Shown here: positions 26,866 to 33,843 of the stretch, piece by piece
Layout: each line of letters begins with the position of its first letter
How positions within the stretch are numbered: position 1 is the first letter of the stretch
Origin: Anaerocolumna sp.
GTDB lineage: Bacteria; Bacillota; Clostridia; Lachnospirales; Lachnospiraceae
NCBI GenBank assembly: GCA_029239975.1
Contig: JARBTX010000020.1
Coordinates: forward strand, 1 to 53,080
DNA: 53,080 bases
Direction of reading: 5' to 3'
Program-made: the position numbers and the translations under genes
The notes under the pieces: model-generated
Databases searched by the model: none
What the model saw: the letters and a program-made list of their open reading frames with translations, nothing else
Told to the model about the DNA's origin: nothing

Positions 26866-27549
26866 TTAACGGTTTGCGTATTCTTTTAGCAAAATATTGT
26901 TTTCTAAATGAATATGCTGATGAAGGTCTTTTTCAATCTCTTCCAGTAAAGAATAGGTTTTTTCATAAGTCTTACAAGCGCCTTCTGGTAAAGTGTAATT
27001 ATTACTTACTTCGCGTAGTTCTCTAAGAATTTCACCTGCTGCTTCATGTTCATTTATAATTTCATCTGTTACGCTAATTACTTCACTTCGATTATCTTTT
27101 GCATTATCTAAGATAGGAAATAATATTGTTTCTTCTTTTAATAAATGTTGTTCTAAATCTGTTTTTAATTGACCAAATAATCGGTATAAATCAAACAATT
27201 CTCTGTGGTTCTTACCATGTACTCTTAATACTGTATTTAATAATTCCGCTGCTTCTGGAAGTACTTTTCTTAAATATCCATGATGAGTATCTTCAATATA
27301 TGCAGACAGCACTGCTGGGCTCATTTTGGTATAGTTCTTATCATCATAACTAGATTTTCTTTTTTCTACTGCATCTTGTAATCTGTCGTATACAACTCTC
27401 TCATCAATTCCTTGATCTTTCATAACCTGTGACAATAAACGATGTCCACCACAACAAAAATCAATACCAAATTCCGAAAAAATTTGTGTTGCCTCTGGAA
27501 TTAATACCACTACCTCACCTATTGTTGCATCTTGTTTTATATTATTCAT
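26866..27549 (-). CDS. ric: RIC-type iron-sulfur cluster repair di-iron protein (ScdA/YtfE family)
   Basis: The 227-residue protein repairs iron-sulfur clusters damaged by nitric oxide or oxygen. The N-terminal ScdA_N part (about 1-60) includes IFSEFGIDFCCGGHRLL with the family cysteine pair. The rest is a hemerythrin-like bundle carrying the iron ligands: EDTHHGYLRK, VHGKNHRELFD, HLLKEETILFPIL, NEHEAAGEIL and HQHIHLENNILL. I chose the ATG at 27549 because GGAGA lies seven bases upstream; the frame itself opens ten codons earlier at GTG. It heads an operon with DUF1858 and DUF438 genes and has an FNR-like box in its promoter. Confidence 0.93.
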   Translation of the reverse strand: MNNIKQDATIGEVVVLIPEATQIFSEFGIDFCCGGHRLLSQVMKDQGIDERVVYDRLQDAVEKRKSSYDDKNYTKMSPAVLSAYIEDTHHGYLRKVLPEAAELLNTVLRVHGKNHRELFDLYRLFGQLKTDLEQHLLKEETILFPILDNAKDNRSEVISVTDEIINEHEAAGEILRELREVSNNYTLPEGACKTYEKTYSLLEEIEKDLHQHIHLENNILLKEYANR

Positions 27550-27638
27550 ATTCCATTCTCCATTCTTAGGATATACCACGAATCTAGAGTAAGCCTCTAT
27601 GTTCGTATATAATAGTTTTTCGTTTGAATTCTATATTT

Positions 27639-27680
27639 AGTATAACGGATGGTAGAATATAAATCTGTGATTTAAATCAA
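27639..27680 (-). promoter_or_regulatory. FNR-type box and -10 of the ric operon
   Basis: The perfect palindrome TGATTTAAATCA (27668-27679, within TTGATTTAAATCAC on the minus strand) matches the FNR consensus TTGAT-N4-ATCAA at nine of ten defined positions. A TATACT -10 hexamer lies at 27639-27644. Predicting the start at 27632 places the box centre at -41.5, the class II activator position. There is no good -35, as expected for an activated promoter. Confidence 0.7.
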
Positions 27681-27751
27681 AAAATTATTAAAATATATAT
27701 GTTTATTTAATCAAAATTTTTTCAAATTTTATTATTAAACTTAGATAGTTT

Positions 27752-28474
27752 TTACTCCATATTACCAACAAACATATCCAAAGCTTTTTTATCTGGTATC
27801 AATATAACTTTATTACTTACGGACGTAATTAGACCATCACTTTCCATTTGCCCTAACTTACGACTTACCGTCTCTCTTGCAATACCTAAGTAATTGGCTA
27901 TTCCTTCACGACTAAGTGGTAGGCGAATTAAAATTCCTTCTGGCACTACTTTCCCATACTTTGCTGCAAAATCAATTAATAAAGCACCAACTCTGGCATC
28001 AACACTACGAACCCCCATACTTTGCATGGTATTCTCTAACCTTGACATTCGTTCACCTAATTCTTCAATTATCTTAACTGCAATATCTGGGTATTGTTGT
28101 AATAACTGCTTAAAATCAGCTTTTGAAAGCATACATACTTTTACTGTTTGTAATGCTTCCACATTATATGTGGCAGTTTGATTACTTAATAAGTATTGTT
28201 CCCCAAAAAAGTCCCCTTCTGAAAAGATATATAGAATCTGCTCTCTTCCATCCGGTGTGTATTTATAAGCTTTTACACTACCTTCATTTATAATTACAAT
28301 GGCATCTAGTTTATTACCAACCGTAATTAAATTCTCACCTTTATGATAATCTTTATGTTGAATTAGGTCCGCTATCTTAACAATATCGTCTTGATTTAAT
28401 GCAGAAAATATGGGAACTTTATGCATACATAACTTATTTAAACAATGTGTACAGTGATTTTCTTTATCCTGCAT
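27752..28474 (-). CDS. FNR-like Crp-family regulator with four-cysteine iron-sulfur pattern
   Basis: The 240-residue regulator has N-terminal Cys8, Cys11 and Cys16 (NHCTHCLNKLC) and a cyclic-nucleotide-like beta-roll (about 22-135) with Cys114 in EALQTVKVCMLSK. That cysteine aligns with Cys122 of E. coli FNR, whose flanking sequence is ALETSMVCEIPF. A dimerisation helix (about 137-165) leads to a winged HTH with GIANYLGIARETVSRKLGQM. Glu, Ser and Arg in ETVSR are the FNR DNA-contacting residues, so a TGA-type half-site is predicted. The start at 28474 has AGGAGG seven bases upstream; the longer frame is not needed. It probably uses a [4Fe-4S] cluster to sense oxygen or nitric oxide and activates ric and fprA. 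Cluster binding is inferred. Confidence 0.85.
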   Translation of the reverse strand: MQDKENHCTHCLNKLCMHKVPIFSALNQDDIVKIADLIQHKDYHKGENLITVGNKLDAIVIINEGSVKAYKYTPDGREQILYIFSEGDFFGEQYLLSNQTATYNVEALQTVKVCMLSKADFKQLLQQYPDIAVKIIEELGERMSRLENTMQSMGVRSVDARVGALLIDFAAKYGKVVPEGILIRLPLSREGIANYLGIARETVSRKLGQMESDGLITSVSNKVILIPDKKALDMFVGNME

Positions 28475-28552
28475 AAAAAATCCTCCTAAACTAATGTAAA
28501 TTGCCTTATACATGTATTGGTTAAATGTTAAAATTGAATATCTATTTTCTAA

Positions 28553-28585
28553 CCATTTCGTATAATCCTATTATACCGAAAATGG
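28553..28585. promoter_or_regulatory. Operator-like palindrome over the fnr-like gene promoter
   Basis: GTATAAT-CCT-ATTATAC (28560-28576) is a perfect 7-3-7 palindrome. The outer CCATTTCG and CGAAAATGG extend it to about 33 bp with two single-base bulges. On the minus strand it contains a TATAAT -10, so a protein bound here would block the regulator gene promoter. Confidence 0.45.
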
Positions 28586-28710
28586 ACCGAATAAACCAGC
28601 AAAATTGCCAAGTTTATAGGTCCATTTAATAAGCATTTTATATCAATAACGAATTTTTATATTCGTTTCTTAACTTATTTCTATATCTTCTTTCTTTTTT
28701 AAAGATTGAT

Positions 28711-28762
28711 TTTTATTATTTACTTTTATTATTTACTTTTATTATTTACTTTAATTATTTAT
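28711..28762. repeat. 13-bp tandem repeat downstream of fprA
   Basis: TTTTATTATTTAC occurs three times exactly (28711-28749) and once with changes (28750-28762), just after the fprA stop at 28786 in minus-strand direction. It is probably a slippage-prone simple repeat. Confidence 0.8.
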
Positions 28763-28785
28763 ATTTTAATGATATTTCTTTTAAA

Positions 28786-29973
28786 TTATAATTTACTTAT
28801 AAACTCTTTTCCATATTCCTTACATACTGAAAGTTCCGCTTCATCTGGAACCCATAAGGAGCGGTGGCCTTCGTCAACAACTTTAAAACCACACTTTTCA
28901 ATCTCTTCTGTTAATTGTTTTACCACTTCTCCACTCCATCCATAACTTCCGAATGCTGCTGCACTTTTCTTTTTGAACTTTAGACCTTTCATCATTTCAA
29001 TTAGACCACCCAATGAGTGCAAATACCCGTTATTTACGGTTGGTGATCCAAGAAGAACTGCTTTTGAACGGAAAACTTCTGTTATAATATCATTTTTATC
29101 TTCTTTGGATGAATTAAATAACTTAACTGTTACTGACTTATCCGCTTCTAGAATGCCTTCGGCAATTGCTTCTGCCATTTTTCTAGTGGCATTCCACATG
29201 GTATCATATATAATTGTAATTTGGTTTTCCTGATAATTATCAGCCCATTTTAAATATTGTTCTACTATCTGAGTAGGATTTTCCTTCCATATGATACCGT
29301 GACTTGGGCAAATTAAGTCTACAGGAAGATTAAAACCAAGAACTTCATGTATTTTCTTTATTACTAGCGCACTAAATGGTGTTAAAATATTTGCGTAATA
29401 TTTTATTGCTTCTGCATATAATTCAGAATTGTCAACTAGATCATTATAAAGTGATTCTGTTGCAAAGTGTTGTCCAAAAGCATCGTTACTAAATAAGATA
29501 TTTTCTCCTGTCATATACGTAAACATACTATCTGGCCAATGTAACATTGGAGCTTCCACAAATATTAACTTGTTTTCACCAATGTCTAAGGTATCACCAG
29601 TTTTTACAGTTACAAAATTCCAATCTTCATGATAATGAGCTTTTAAAATTTGGGCTCCTTTTGCAGTACAATATACTGGAGTATTTGGTATTTCTCTAAG
29701 TAATTCTGGCAGAGCACCACTATGGTCTATCTCACCATGATTTGCTATAATATAATCTATTTCTTTTAAATCAATCTCTTGTTTTAATCGTGACACAAAT
29801 TCTTTATCATAAGGTTGCCACACTGTATCAATTAACACTGTTTTCTTATCACGAATTAAATATGAATTATAGGATGAACCTTTATTCGTTGAATACTCAT
29901 TGCCATGGAACTCTTTTAATTCCCAATCTATTTTACCAACCCATGTTACTTTATCTGTAATTTTTTTAGCCAT
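28786..29973 (-). CDS. fprA: Flavodiiron protein FprA (NO/O2 reductase)
   Basis: The 395-residue enzyme reduces nitric oxide or oxygen. It has an N-terminal metallo-beta-lactamase-like domain with the di-iron ligand motif NHGEIDHSG and further ligand regions EAPMLHWPDSMFTY, NDAFGQHFA and ICPSHGIIW. A C-terminal flavodoxin domain (about 250-395) has the FMN loop YDTMWNATRKMAE. The ATG at 29973 has GGAGG eight bases upstream; the ATG six bases earlier is too close to it. The gene stands alone, next to the FNR-like regulator, and its promoter carries the same FNR-type box as the ric operon. It needs a rubredoxin-type electron donor, not encoded nearby. Confidence 0.95.
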   Translation of the reverse strand: MAKKITDKVTWVGKIDWELKEFHGNEYSTNKGSSYNSYLIRDKKTVLIDTVWQPYDKEFVSRLKQEIDLKEIDYIIANHGEIDHSGALPELLREIPNTPVYCTAKGAQILKAHYHEDWNFVTVKTGDTLDIGENKLIFVEAPMLHWPDSMFTYMTGENILFSNDAFGQHFATESLYNDLVDNSELYAEAIKYYANILTPFSALVIKKIHEVLGFNLPVDLICPSHGIIWKENPTQIVEQYLKWADNYQENQITIIYDTMWNATRKMAEAIAEGILEADKSVTVKLFNSSKEDKNDIITEVFRSKAVLLGSPTVNNGYLHSLGGLIEMMKGLKFKKKSAAAFGSYGWSGEVVKQLTEEIEKCGFKVVDEGHRSLWVPDEAELSVCKEYGKEFISKL

Positions 29974-30004
29974 TTTCATAACCTCCAAAGATTTAATTTT
30001 CTAT

Positions 30005-30046
30005 AGTATAGCAAGTTCTTATTTATGAAACTATGATTTGAATCAC
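30005..30046 (-). promoter_or_regulatory. FNR-type box and -10 of fprA
   Basis: TGATTTGAATCA (30034-30045) is a palindrome with one mismatch and is nearly identical to the ric box at 27668-27679. TATACT at 30005-30010 on the minus strand lies at exactly the same distance from the box centre as in the ric promoter. The predicted start is 29998, 25 bases upstream of the ATG, putting the box at -41.5. Confidence 0.7.
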
Positions 30047-30120
30047 ATTTTTGCTTTACTACTTATTCTTTACAAAAATGCATAAAAAAACCATAAAGAT
30101 TGTATTTTATATTACTTCAA

Positions 30121-30330
30121 GTGTCATAAGTCTTTAATTAGTTTCAAATGAATATGAGTGTATATTATTCATCTAGACTCGCCTTTCCTTCAAGTGGTTA
30201 ATTTTCTTATTATAATACTTGCAATTTTGCAGGGTTTATTTAAGAAAATTAACCACTTTCAGCCGGTCTTCGCTATCTGAATAACATACACTCATATTTA
30301 AAACTCACATTTATGAAAGACTTATGACAC
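30121..30330. repeat. 210-bp three-tier palindrome upstream of fprA
   Basis: Three nested arm pairs are visible. GTGTCATAAGTCTTT (30121-30135) pairs with AAAGACTTATGACAC (30316-30330), fully complementary. AATATGAGTGTATATTATTCA (30151-30171) pairs with the segment 30278-30298 with few mismatches. AGTGGTTAATTTTCTTA (30193-30209) pairs perfectly with 30241-30257. The element has no coding frame and lies between rhaM and the fprA promoter. It resembles a non-autonomous inverted-repeat element. Confidence 0.75.
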
Positions 30331-30446
30331 CTAAATATAGCAGCAAAAACTAATATAATATTATGATGGTATTATGATTTATATAGGGTCAATAATGCAT
30401 TAACAATCTAGTTATTTTATTTATATTTATTAATCTAATCAAAACA

Positions 30447-30758
30447 TTAATCAAGATGAAATACTAATTCAAGGGGTTTTGTTACTGGGCTATTATCTGG
30501 ATTCGTCTCCATGATATCGGCCATATAATCCCACCACATACGATTAATTGGTGTATTGGCTGCTTGTTCCCATAATGCTTCATCTTCTATCTCAATGTAA
30601 CCAAATAAAGTATTTGTTTCTGGATCTAAAAAGATAGAATAATTTCTACCACCAAAATTATGTATCATATCTATCATCTGTGGCCACAACTCATTATGTC
30701 GTTTTATGTATTCTTCTTCCATACCTTCATTTAATTTCATCTTGAATCCTTTAATCAT
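30447..30758 (-). CDS. rhaM: L-rhamnose mutarotase RhaM
   Basis: The 103-residue cytoplasmic enzyme interconverts the alpha and beta anomers of L-rhamnose. It has the family features FKMKLNEGMEEEYIKRHNELW with the active-site histidine, GGRNYSIFLDPETNTLFGY, and MWWDYMADIM near the C-terminus; the length is normal. The start has AGGGAGGG upstream. It is the last gene of the kduI operon, separated from the gene before it by an inverted repeat (30785-30852). Its place beside uronate-catabolism genes points to rhamnogalacturonan as the source of rhamnose. Rhamnose isomerase and kinase are not in the window. Confidence 0.92.
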   Translation of the reverse strand: MIKGFKMKLNEGMEEEYIKRHNELWPQMIDMIHNFGGRNYSIFLDPETNTLFGYIEIEDEALWEQAANTPINRMWWDYMADIMETNPDNSPVTKPLELVFHLD

Positions 30759-30784
30759 ATTAAACCCTCCCTAAAATGACTCAA

Positions 30785-30852
30785 GTGTCAAAAACCATTT
30801 ATGTTTTTTTTATACAATAGCCAGCATACATTATTAATTTGGCTTTTGACAC
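30785..30852. repeat. Inverted repeat between the F5/8-like gene and rhaM
   Basis: GTGTCAAAAACCA (30785-30797) and TGGCTTTTGACAC (30840-30852) pair with one mismatch across 42 bases. The ends resemble those of the 210-bp palindrome at 30121-30330 (CAAGTGTCA at the left end of both). Confidence 0.55.
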
Positions 30853-30870
30853 TCGAAAATTAAATAATAA

Positions 30871-31728
30871 TTACGCTTCTACCCCATACACCTGAATCTG
30901 ACTTAACGCAGGGAAAGGTGATGGGTCATCTGCTTTTATTAATTTATGAAAGAGTAACCATTCTATTTCTTTTTTCTCGAATTCAATGATATGTGCTTTA
31001 TCACTTTTTTCTAACTCGCAAACTAATGTTGTTCCATCTGAAAAAGTAAAGGTAACTTCTCTCCACCAATTATCGTGTGGAAAATCAGATCTGGTGTATA
31101 ACTTAATTTTATCCACTACAACTTTACGTCCAAAGTCCAACCGAAACTCTGCATCATCCTGCATATTAATACCCCAGGATTCATATGGCCAAATTCCATG
31201 AGAATGATTTTCCGTAACTCCATCAATTGCATTTCTGGCTGCAAACACGGACTCACCTCTTGTTTCGACATTGGCTGATGCATGTGGATAACAACCAGTA
31301 TCCCCATGGGCATCCATAACATTTACAGCTAGGTTTCTATACGTTTGAATTTCCTCCTTTGTTGCTAAACGAACCGATAATAAATGAATATTACCTGTAA
31401 ATATTTTTGGTGAATACGATAATCGTTTCTCAGCAAATGGTATGGCATAGGAAAGCTCATTCTTCTTAATGTACACTAACGCACCACCTAGCGCATCATC
31501 TACTTGTATGAAATAATGTTTATTTATTTCGCTAGTGGTTATTATAATCTTATCCCCAGCTTGGTACTCTTTTTGATACACTAGATTTACTTCTTCAAAA
31601 TCTGTATTTTGTGCAACTATTTCTCCAATTCCATTTATTATCTTAATTGATATCTCTGCCATATTTTTTGTATGATGTATTTGTAATAAAACACATTCAT
31701 ATTCCTTTCTTATCTTTTTGTTTTTCAT
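30871..31728 (-). CDS. Cytoplasmic protein with C-terminal F5/8 type C (discoidin)-like domain
   Basis: This 285-residue protein has no signal peptide. The N-terminal half (about 25-125) is beta-rich and not recognised (EVNLVYQKEYQAGDKIIITT). The C-terminal half (about 130-285) looks like a discoidin/galactose-binding sandwich: ARNAIDGVTENHSHGIWPYE, SWGINMQDDAEFRLDFGRKV, VVDKIKLYTRSDFPHDNWW and SQIQVYGVEA. It lies between the SDR and rhaM genes in the operon. The first ATG (31728) lacks a ribosome binding site, as does the ATG at 31662 that would give MAEISIKI, so the start is uncertain. A sugar-binding or enzymatic role in uronate/rhamnose catabolism is possible; I do not assign one. Confidence 0.7.
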   Translation of the reverse strand: MKNKKIRKEYECVLLQIHHTKNMAEISIKIINGIGEIVAQNTDFEEVNLVYQKEYQAGDKIIITTSEINKHYFIQVDDALGGALVYIKKNELSYAIPFAEKRLSYSPKIFTGNIHLLSVRLATKEEIQTYRNLAVNVMDAHGDTGCYPHASANVETRGESVFAARNAIDGVTENHSHGIWPYESWGINMQDDAEFRLDFGRKVVVDKIKLYTRSDFPHDNWWREVTFTFSDGTTLVCELEKSDKAHIIEFEKKEIEWLLFHKLIKADDPSPFPALSQIQVYGVEA

Positions 31729-31739
31729 TTAGTTAGAAC

Positions 31740-31783
31740 AAGAAGTTAGTTTGCACACGCTCACGCTGCTCACTAACTTCTTT
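31740..31783. repeat. Hairpin in the gap between the SDR and F5/8-like genes
   Basis: AAGAAGTTAGT (31740-31750) and ACTAACTTCTT (31772-31782) are exact reverse complements around a GC-richer loop with CACGCTCACGCTG. It fills most of the 64-bp gap. It has no T-tail on the minus strand, so it is not a clear terminator; it may be a small dispersed palindrome. Confidence 0.6.
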
Positions 31784-31792
31784 CGGAATAAT

Positions 31793-32581
31793 TTACTTTG
31801 GCTGTTTTCCAATATATGCTAAGATTCCGCCGTCAACATAAAGGATATGGCCATTTACAAAATCTGAAGCTTCTGACGCTAAAAATACTGCCGGTCCTAT
31901 TAAATCGTCGGTGGTTCCCCATCTAGCAGCAGGTGTTTTAGATATAATAAAGTTATTAAATGGATTACCTTCTTCCCTAAGTGGTGCAGTCTGTGGAGTT
32001 GCAATATAACCAGGTCCGATACCATTACACTGTATATTATATTCACCATATTCACTTGCTATGTTTTTCGTTAACATCTTAAGTCCACCTTTAGCGGCAG
32101 CATATGCGGATACTGTTTCTCTTCCTAATTCACTCATCATGGAACAAATATTAATGATTTTACCATGTCCTTTTTTTATCATACTTGGAATGACTGCTTT
32201 GGAAACTATAAATGGTGCATTCAAATCTACATCAATTACTTGTCTAAAATCATCTGCTGACATTTCTATCATTGGAATACGTTTAATAATACCTGCGTTA
32301 TTCACAAGAATGTCTATCACACCAACTTCTTGTTCAATCTTAGCAATCATCTCATCTACTTGGTCTTCGTTTGTTACGTCACATACATACCCAAAAGCAT
32401 TGATGCCTTCTTCTTTATAATTTTCTAATCCTTTATCTACTAATTCTTGTTTGATATCATTAAAACAAATGGTTGCACCTGCCATAGCAAATCCTTTGGC
32501 AATTGCAAATCCTATTCCATAGGATGCACCAGTTACTAGTGCAACTTTCCCTTGAAGGGAAAAACTATTCAACATACTCAT
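31793..32581 (-). CDS. SDR-family dehydrogenase, gluconate 5-dehydrogenase/KduD type
   Basis: The 262-residue short-chain dehydrogenase has the NAD(P)-binding TGASYGIGFAIAKG, the NNAG motif in ILVNNAGIIKRIP, catalytic Ser (ICSMMSELG) and Tyr-x3-Lys (SAYAAAKGG), and the C-terminal NGHILYVDGG. By sequence it is closest to gluconate 5-dehydrogenases. By position, directly after kduI, it probably reduces 2,5-diketo-3-deoxygluconate to 2-keto-3-deoxygluconate, the KduD reaction. AAGGAG lies seven bases before the ATG. A long-hairpin repeat separates it from kduI. Family is certain; the substrate is inferred from the neighbour. Confidence 0.85.
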   Translation of the reverse strand: MSMLNSFSLQGKVALVTGASYGIGFAIAKGFAMAGATICFNDIKQELVDKGLENYKEEGINAFGYVCDVTNEDQVDEMIAKIEQEVGVIDILVNNAGIIKRIPMIEMSADDFRQVIDVDLNAPFIVSKAVIPSMIKKGHGKIINICSMMSELGRETVSAYAAAKGGLKMLTKNIASEYGEYNIQCNGIGPGYIATPQTAPLREEGNPFNNFIISKTPAARWGTTDDLIGPAVFLASEASDFVNGHILYVDGGILAYIGKQPK

Positions 32582-32614
32582 TCAATTTCTCCTTATTATC
32601 TATTTTATATTATA

Positions 32615-32762
32615 GGCAATTGCGAAACTCAAAGACTTACTTATTTAGCATTCCATTGATAGGTGTTTTCTAGCTGAATCTTGCCCGCTCAGGGCAATTG
32701 AAGCTAGAAAATTCGTATTAATGGAATGCTAAATTCGTAAAACAACCAGTTTCGCAATTGAC
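32615..32762. repeat. Long-hairpin repeat, copy 3 (intact)
   Basis: Four nested arm pairs are exact: CAATTGCGAAACT with AGTTTCGCAATTG (ends), ATTTAGCATTCCATT (32643-32657) with AATGGAATGCTAAAT (32720-32734), TTTTCTAGCT with AGCTAGAAAA, and TTGCCC with GGGCAA at the tip. It lies between kduI and the SDR gene. Confidence 0.85.
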
Positions 32763-32779
32763 CGAAATTATCAAACAAT

Positions 32780-33607
32780 TTATCGTAGAATGTCCATATT
32801 TGCTTTGTCCATGTCATCAAAGTCTTGGTTTTCACCAACCATTCCCCATATAAAGGTATATGCCTGTGTTCCAGATCCTGCATGTATGGACCAACTTGGT
32901 GAAATTACAGCTTCTTCATTTCTCATAACAATATGCCTTGTTTCATTTGGCTCTCCCATGTAATGGAAAACCAAAGCATCCTTTGGCATTTCAAAGTATA
33001 GGTAAACTTCCATTCTTCGATCATGAGTATGGCAAGGAATTGTATTCCACACGCTACCAGGTTTTAAGCTAGTCATACCCATAACTAACTGACAGCTTTC
33101 CACTTGACCCGGAAGAATATATTTGCGAATAACACGGTGATTCGATTGTTCTAGGGAACCAAGCTCTACACTAATACAATTTTCTGGCTTTATATGTACC
33201 GTTGGATAAGTTTTGTGAGCAGGAGCACTATTAAAATAAAATTTGGCAGGTTGTTCTGAATCAAAGCTTTCAAAAGTAATATCTTTTGCTCCCATACCTA
33301 TATACATACCATCTTTATATTCCATTTCGTATTTGGTTCCATCAACTGTTACAAAACCTTTACCACCAACATTAATAATTCCCATTTCTCTTCTTTGTAA
33401 GAAATATTCTGCTCTAATTTCATCTCCAGCTGTTAATGTTAACGGCAAAATTGGAACTGCTGCTCCTACAATAATTCTGTCTATATGGCTATAGATGGTT
33501 TTTGTCTCCCCTGATACAAATAAATTCTGAATTAAAAATTCTTCTCTTAAACGGTCTGTAGTATAGTGTTTTACGTCTTTAGGTGATGACGCTGTTCTAA
33601 TTTCCAT
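32780..33607 (-). CDS. kduI: 5-dehydro-4-deoxy-D-glucuronate isomerase KduI
   Basis: The 275-residue cupin-type isomerase converts 5-keto-4-deoxyuronate, released from unsaturated pectin oligomers, to 2,5-diketo-3-deoxygluconate. It has the metal-binding CHTHDRRMEVYLYF (two His and a Glu) and the later His in SWSIHAGSG. The N-terminal region MEIRTASSPKDVKHYTTDRL is typical, and the length is normal. The start has AAGAAAGGA upstream. It heads the operon kduI-SDR-F5/8-rhaM and diverges from an AraC regulator across 236 bp. Confidence 0.95.
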   Translation of the reverse strand: MEIRTASSPKDVKHYTTDRLREEFLIQNLFVSGETKTIYSHIDRIIVGAAVPILPLTLTAGDEIRAEYFLQRREMGIINVGGKGFVTVDGTKYEMEYKDGMYIGMGAKDITFESFDSEQPAKFYFNSAPAHKTYPTVHIKPENCISVELGSLEQSNHRVIRKYILPGQVESCQLVMGMTSLKPGSVWNTIPCHTHDRRMEVYLYFEMPKDALVFHYMGEPNETRHIVMRNEEAVISPSWSIHAGSGTQAYTFIWGMVGENQDFDDMDKANMDILR

Positions 33608-33769
33608 AAGTTCATCCTTTCTTTCTTAATTTAATTATCAGTTACAATTTTTATATTGCTTTATTATTTTTAACCTATATTTTTTATAAATTATTCATTT
33701 TACTTATTTCATCTATTTAAAGTATAACATACTATTTTTTCACAATCTTGGCATTTATTGTTCAAAATC

Positions 33770-33797
33770 TTGTATAAATTGAACTCTATGCTATAAT
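33770..33797 (+). promoter_or_regulatory. Promoter of the second AraC gene
   Basis: TTGTAT (33770-33775) and TATAAT (33792-33797) have a 16-bp spacer, about 47 bases upstream of the AraC start. A TTCAA/TTGAA inverted repeat overlaps the -35, possibly an operator. Confidence 0.55.
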
Positions 33798-33843
33798 AAA
33801 AACAGAAGGGATATATAAAGAAGTTTAAAGAAAGGGGTTTTCC

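Larger units (their letters stand above)
28475..28785. other. Intergenic region between fprA and the FNR-like gene
   Basis: The region holds the promoter palindrome of the FNR-like gene (28553-28585), a small AACGAA/TTCGTT hairpin near 28650 and a tandem repeat at 28711-28762. I see no clear T-tailed terminator for fprA. Confidence 0.5.
29974..30446. other. Intergenic region between rhaM and fprA
   Basis: It contains the fprA promoter with its FNR-type box (30005-30046) and the 210-bp palindrome (30121-30330). The remaining 30331-30446 is plain AT-rich DNA with no feature I can name. Confidence 0.6.

Noticed and set aside
28711..28762. Possible CRISPR array
   Set aside because: The 13-bp units are contiguous with no spacers and are low-complexity AT sequence; no cas genes are present.
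30121..30330. Insertion sequence
   Set aside because: There is no transposase frame; only a palindromic element is supported.
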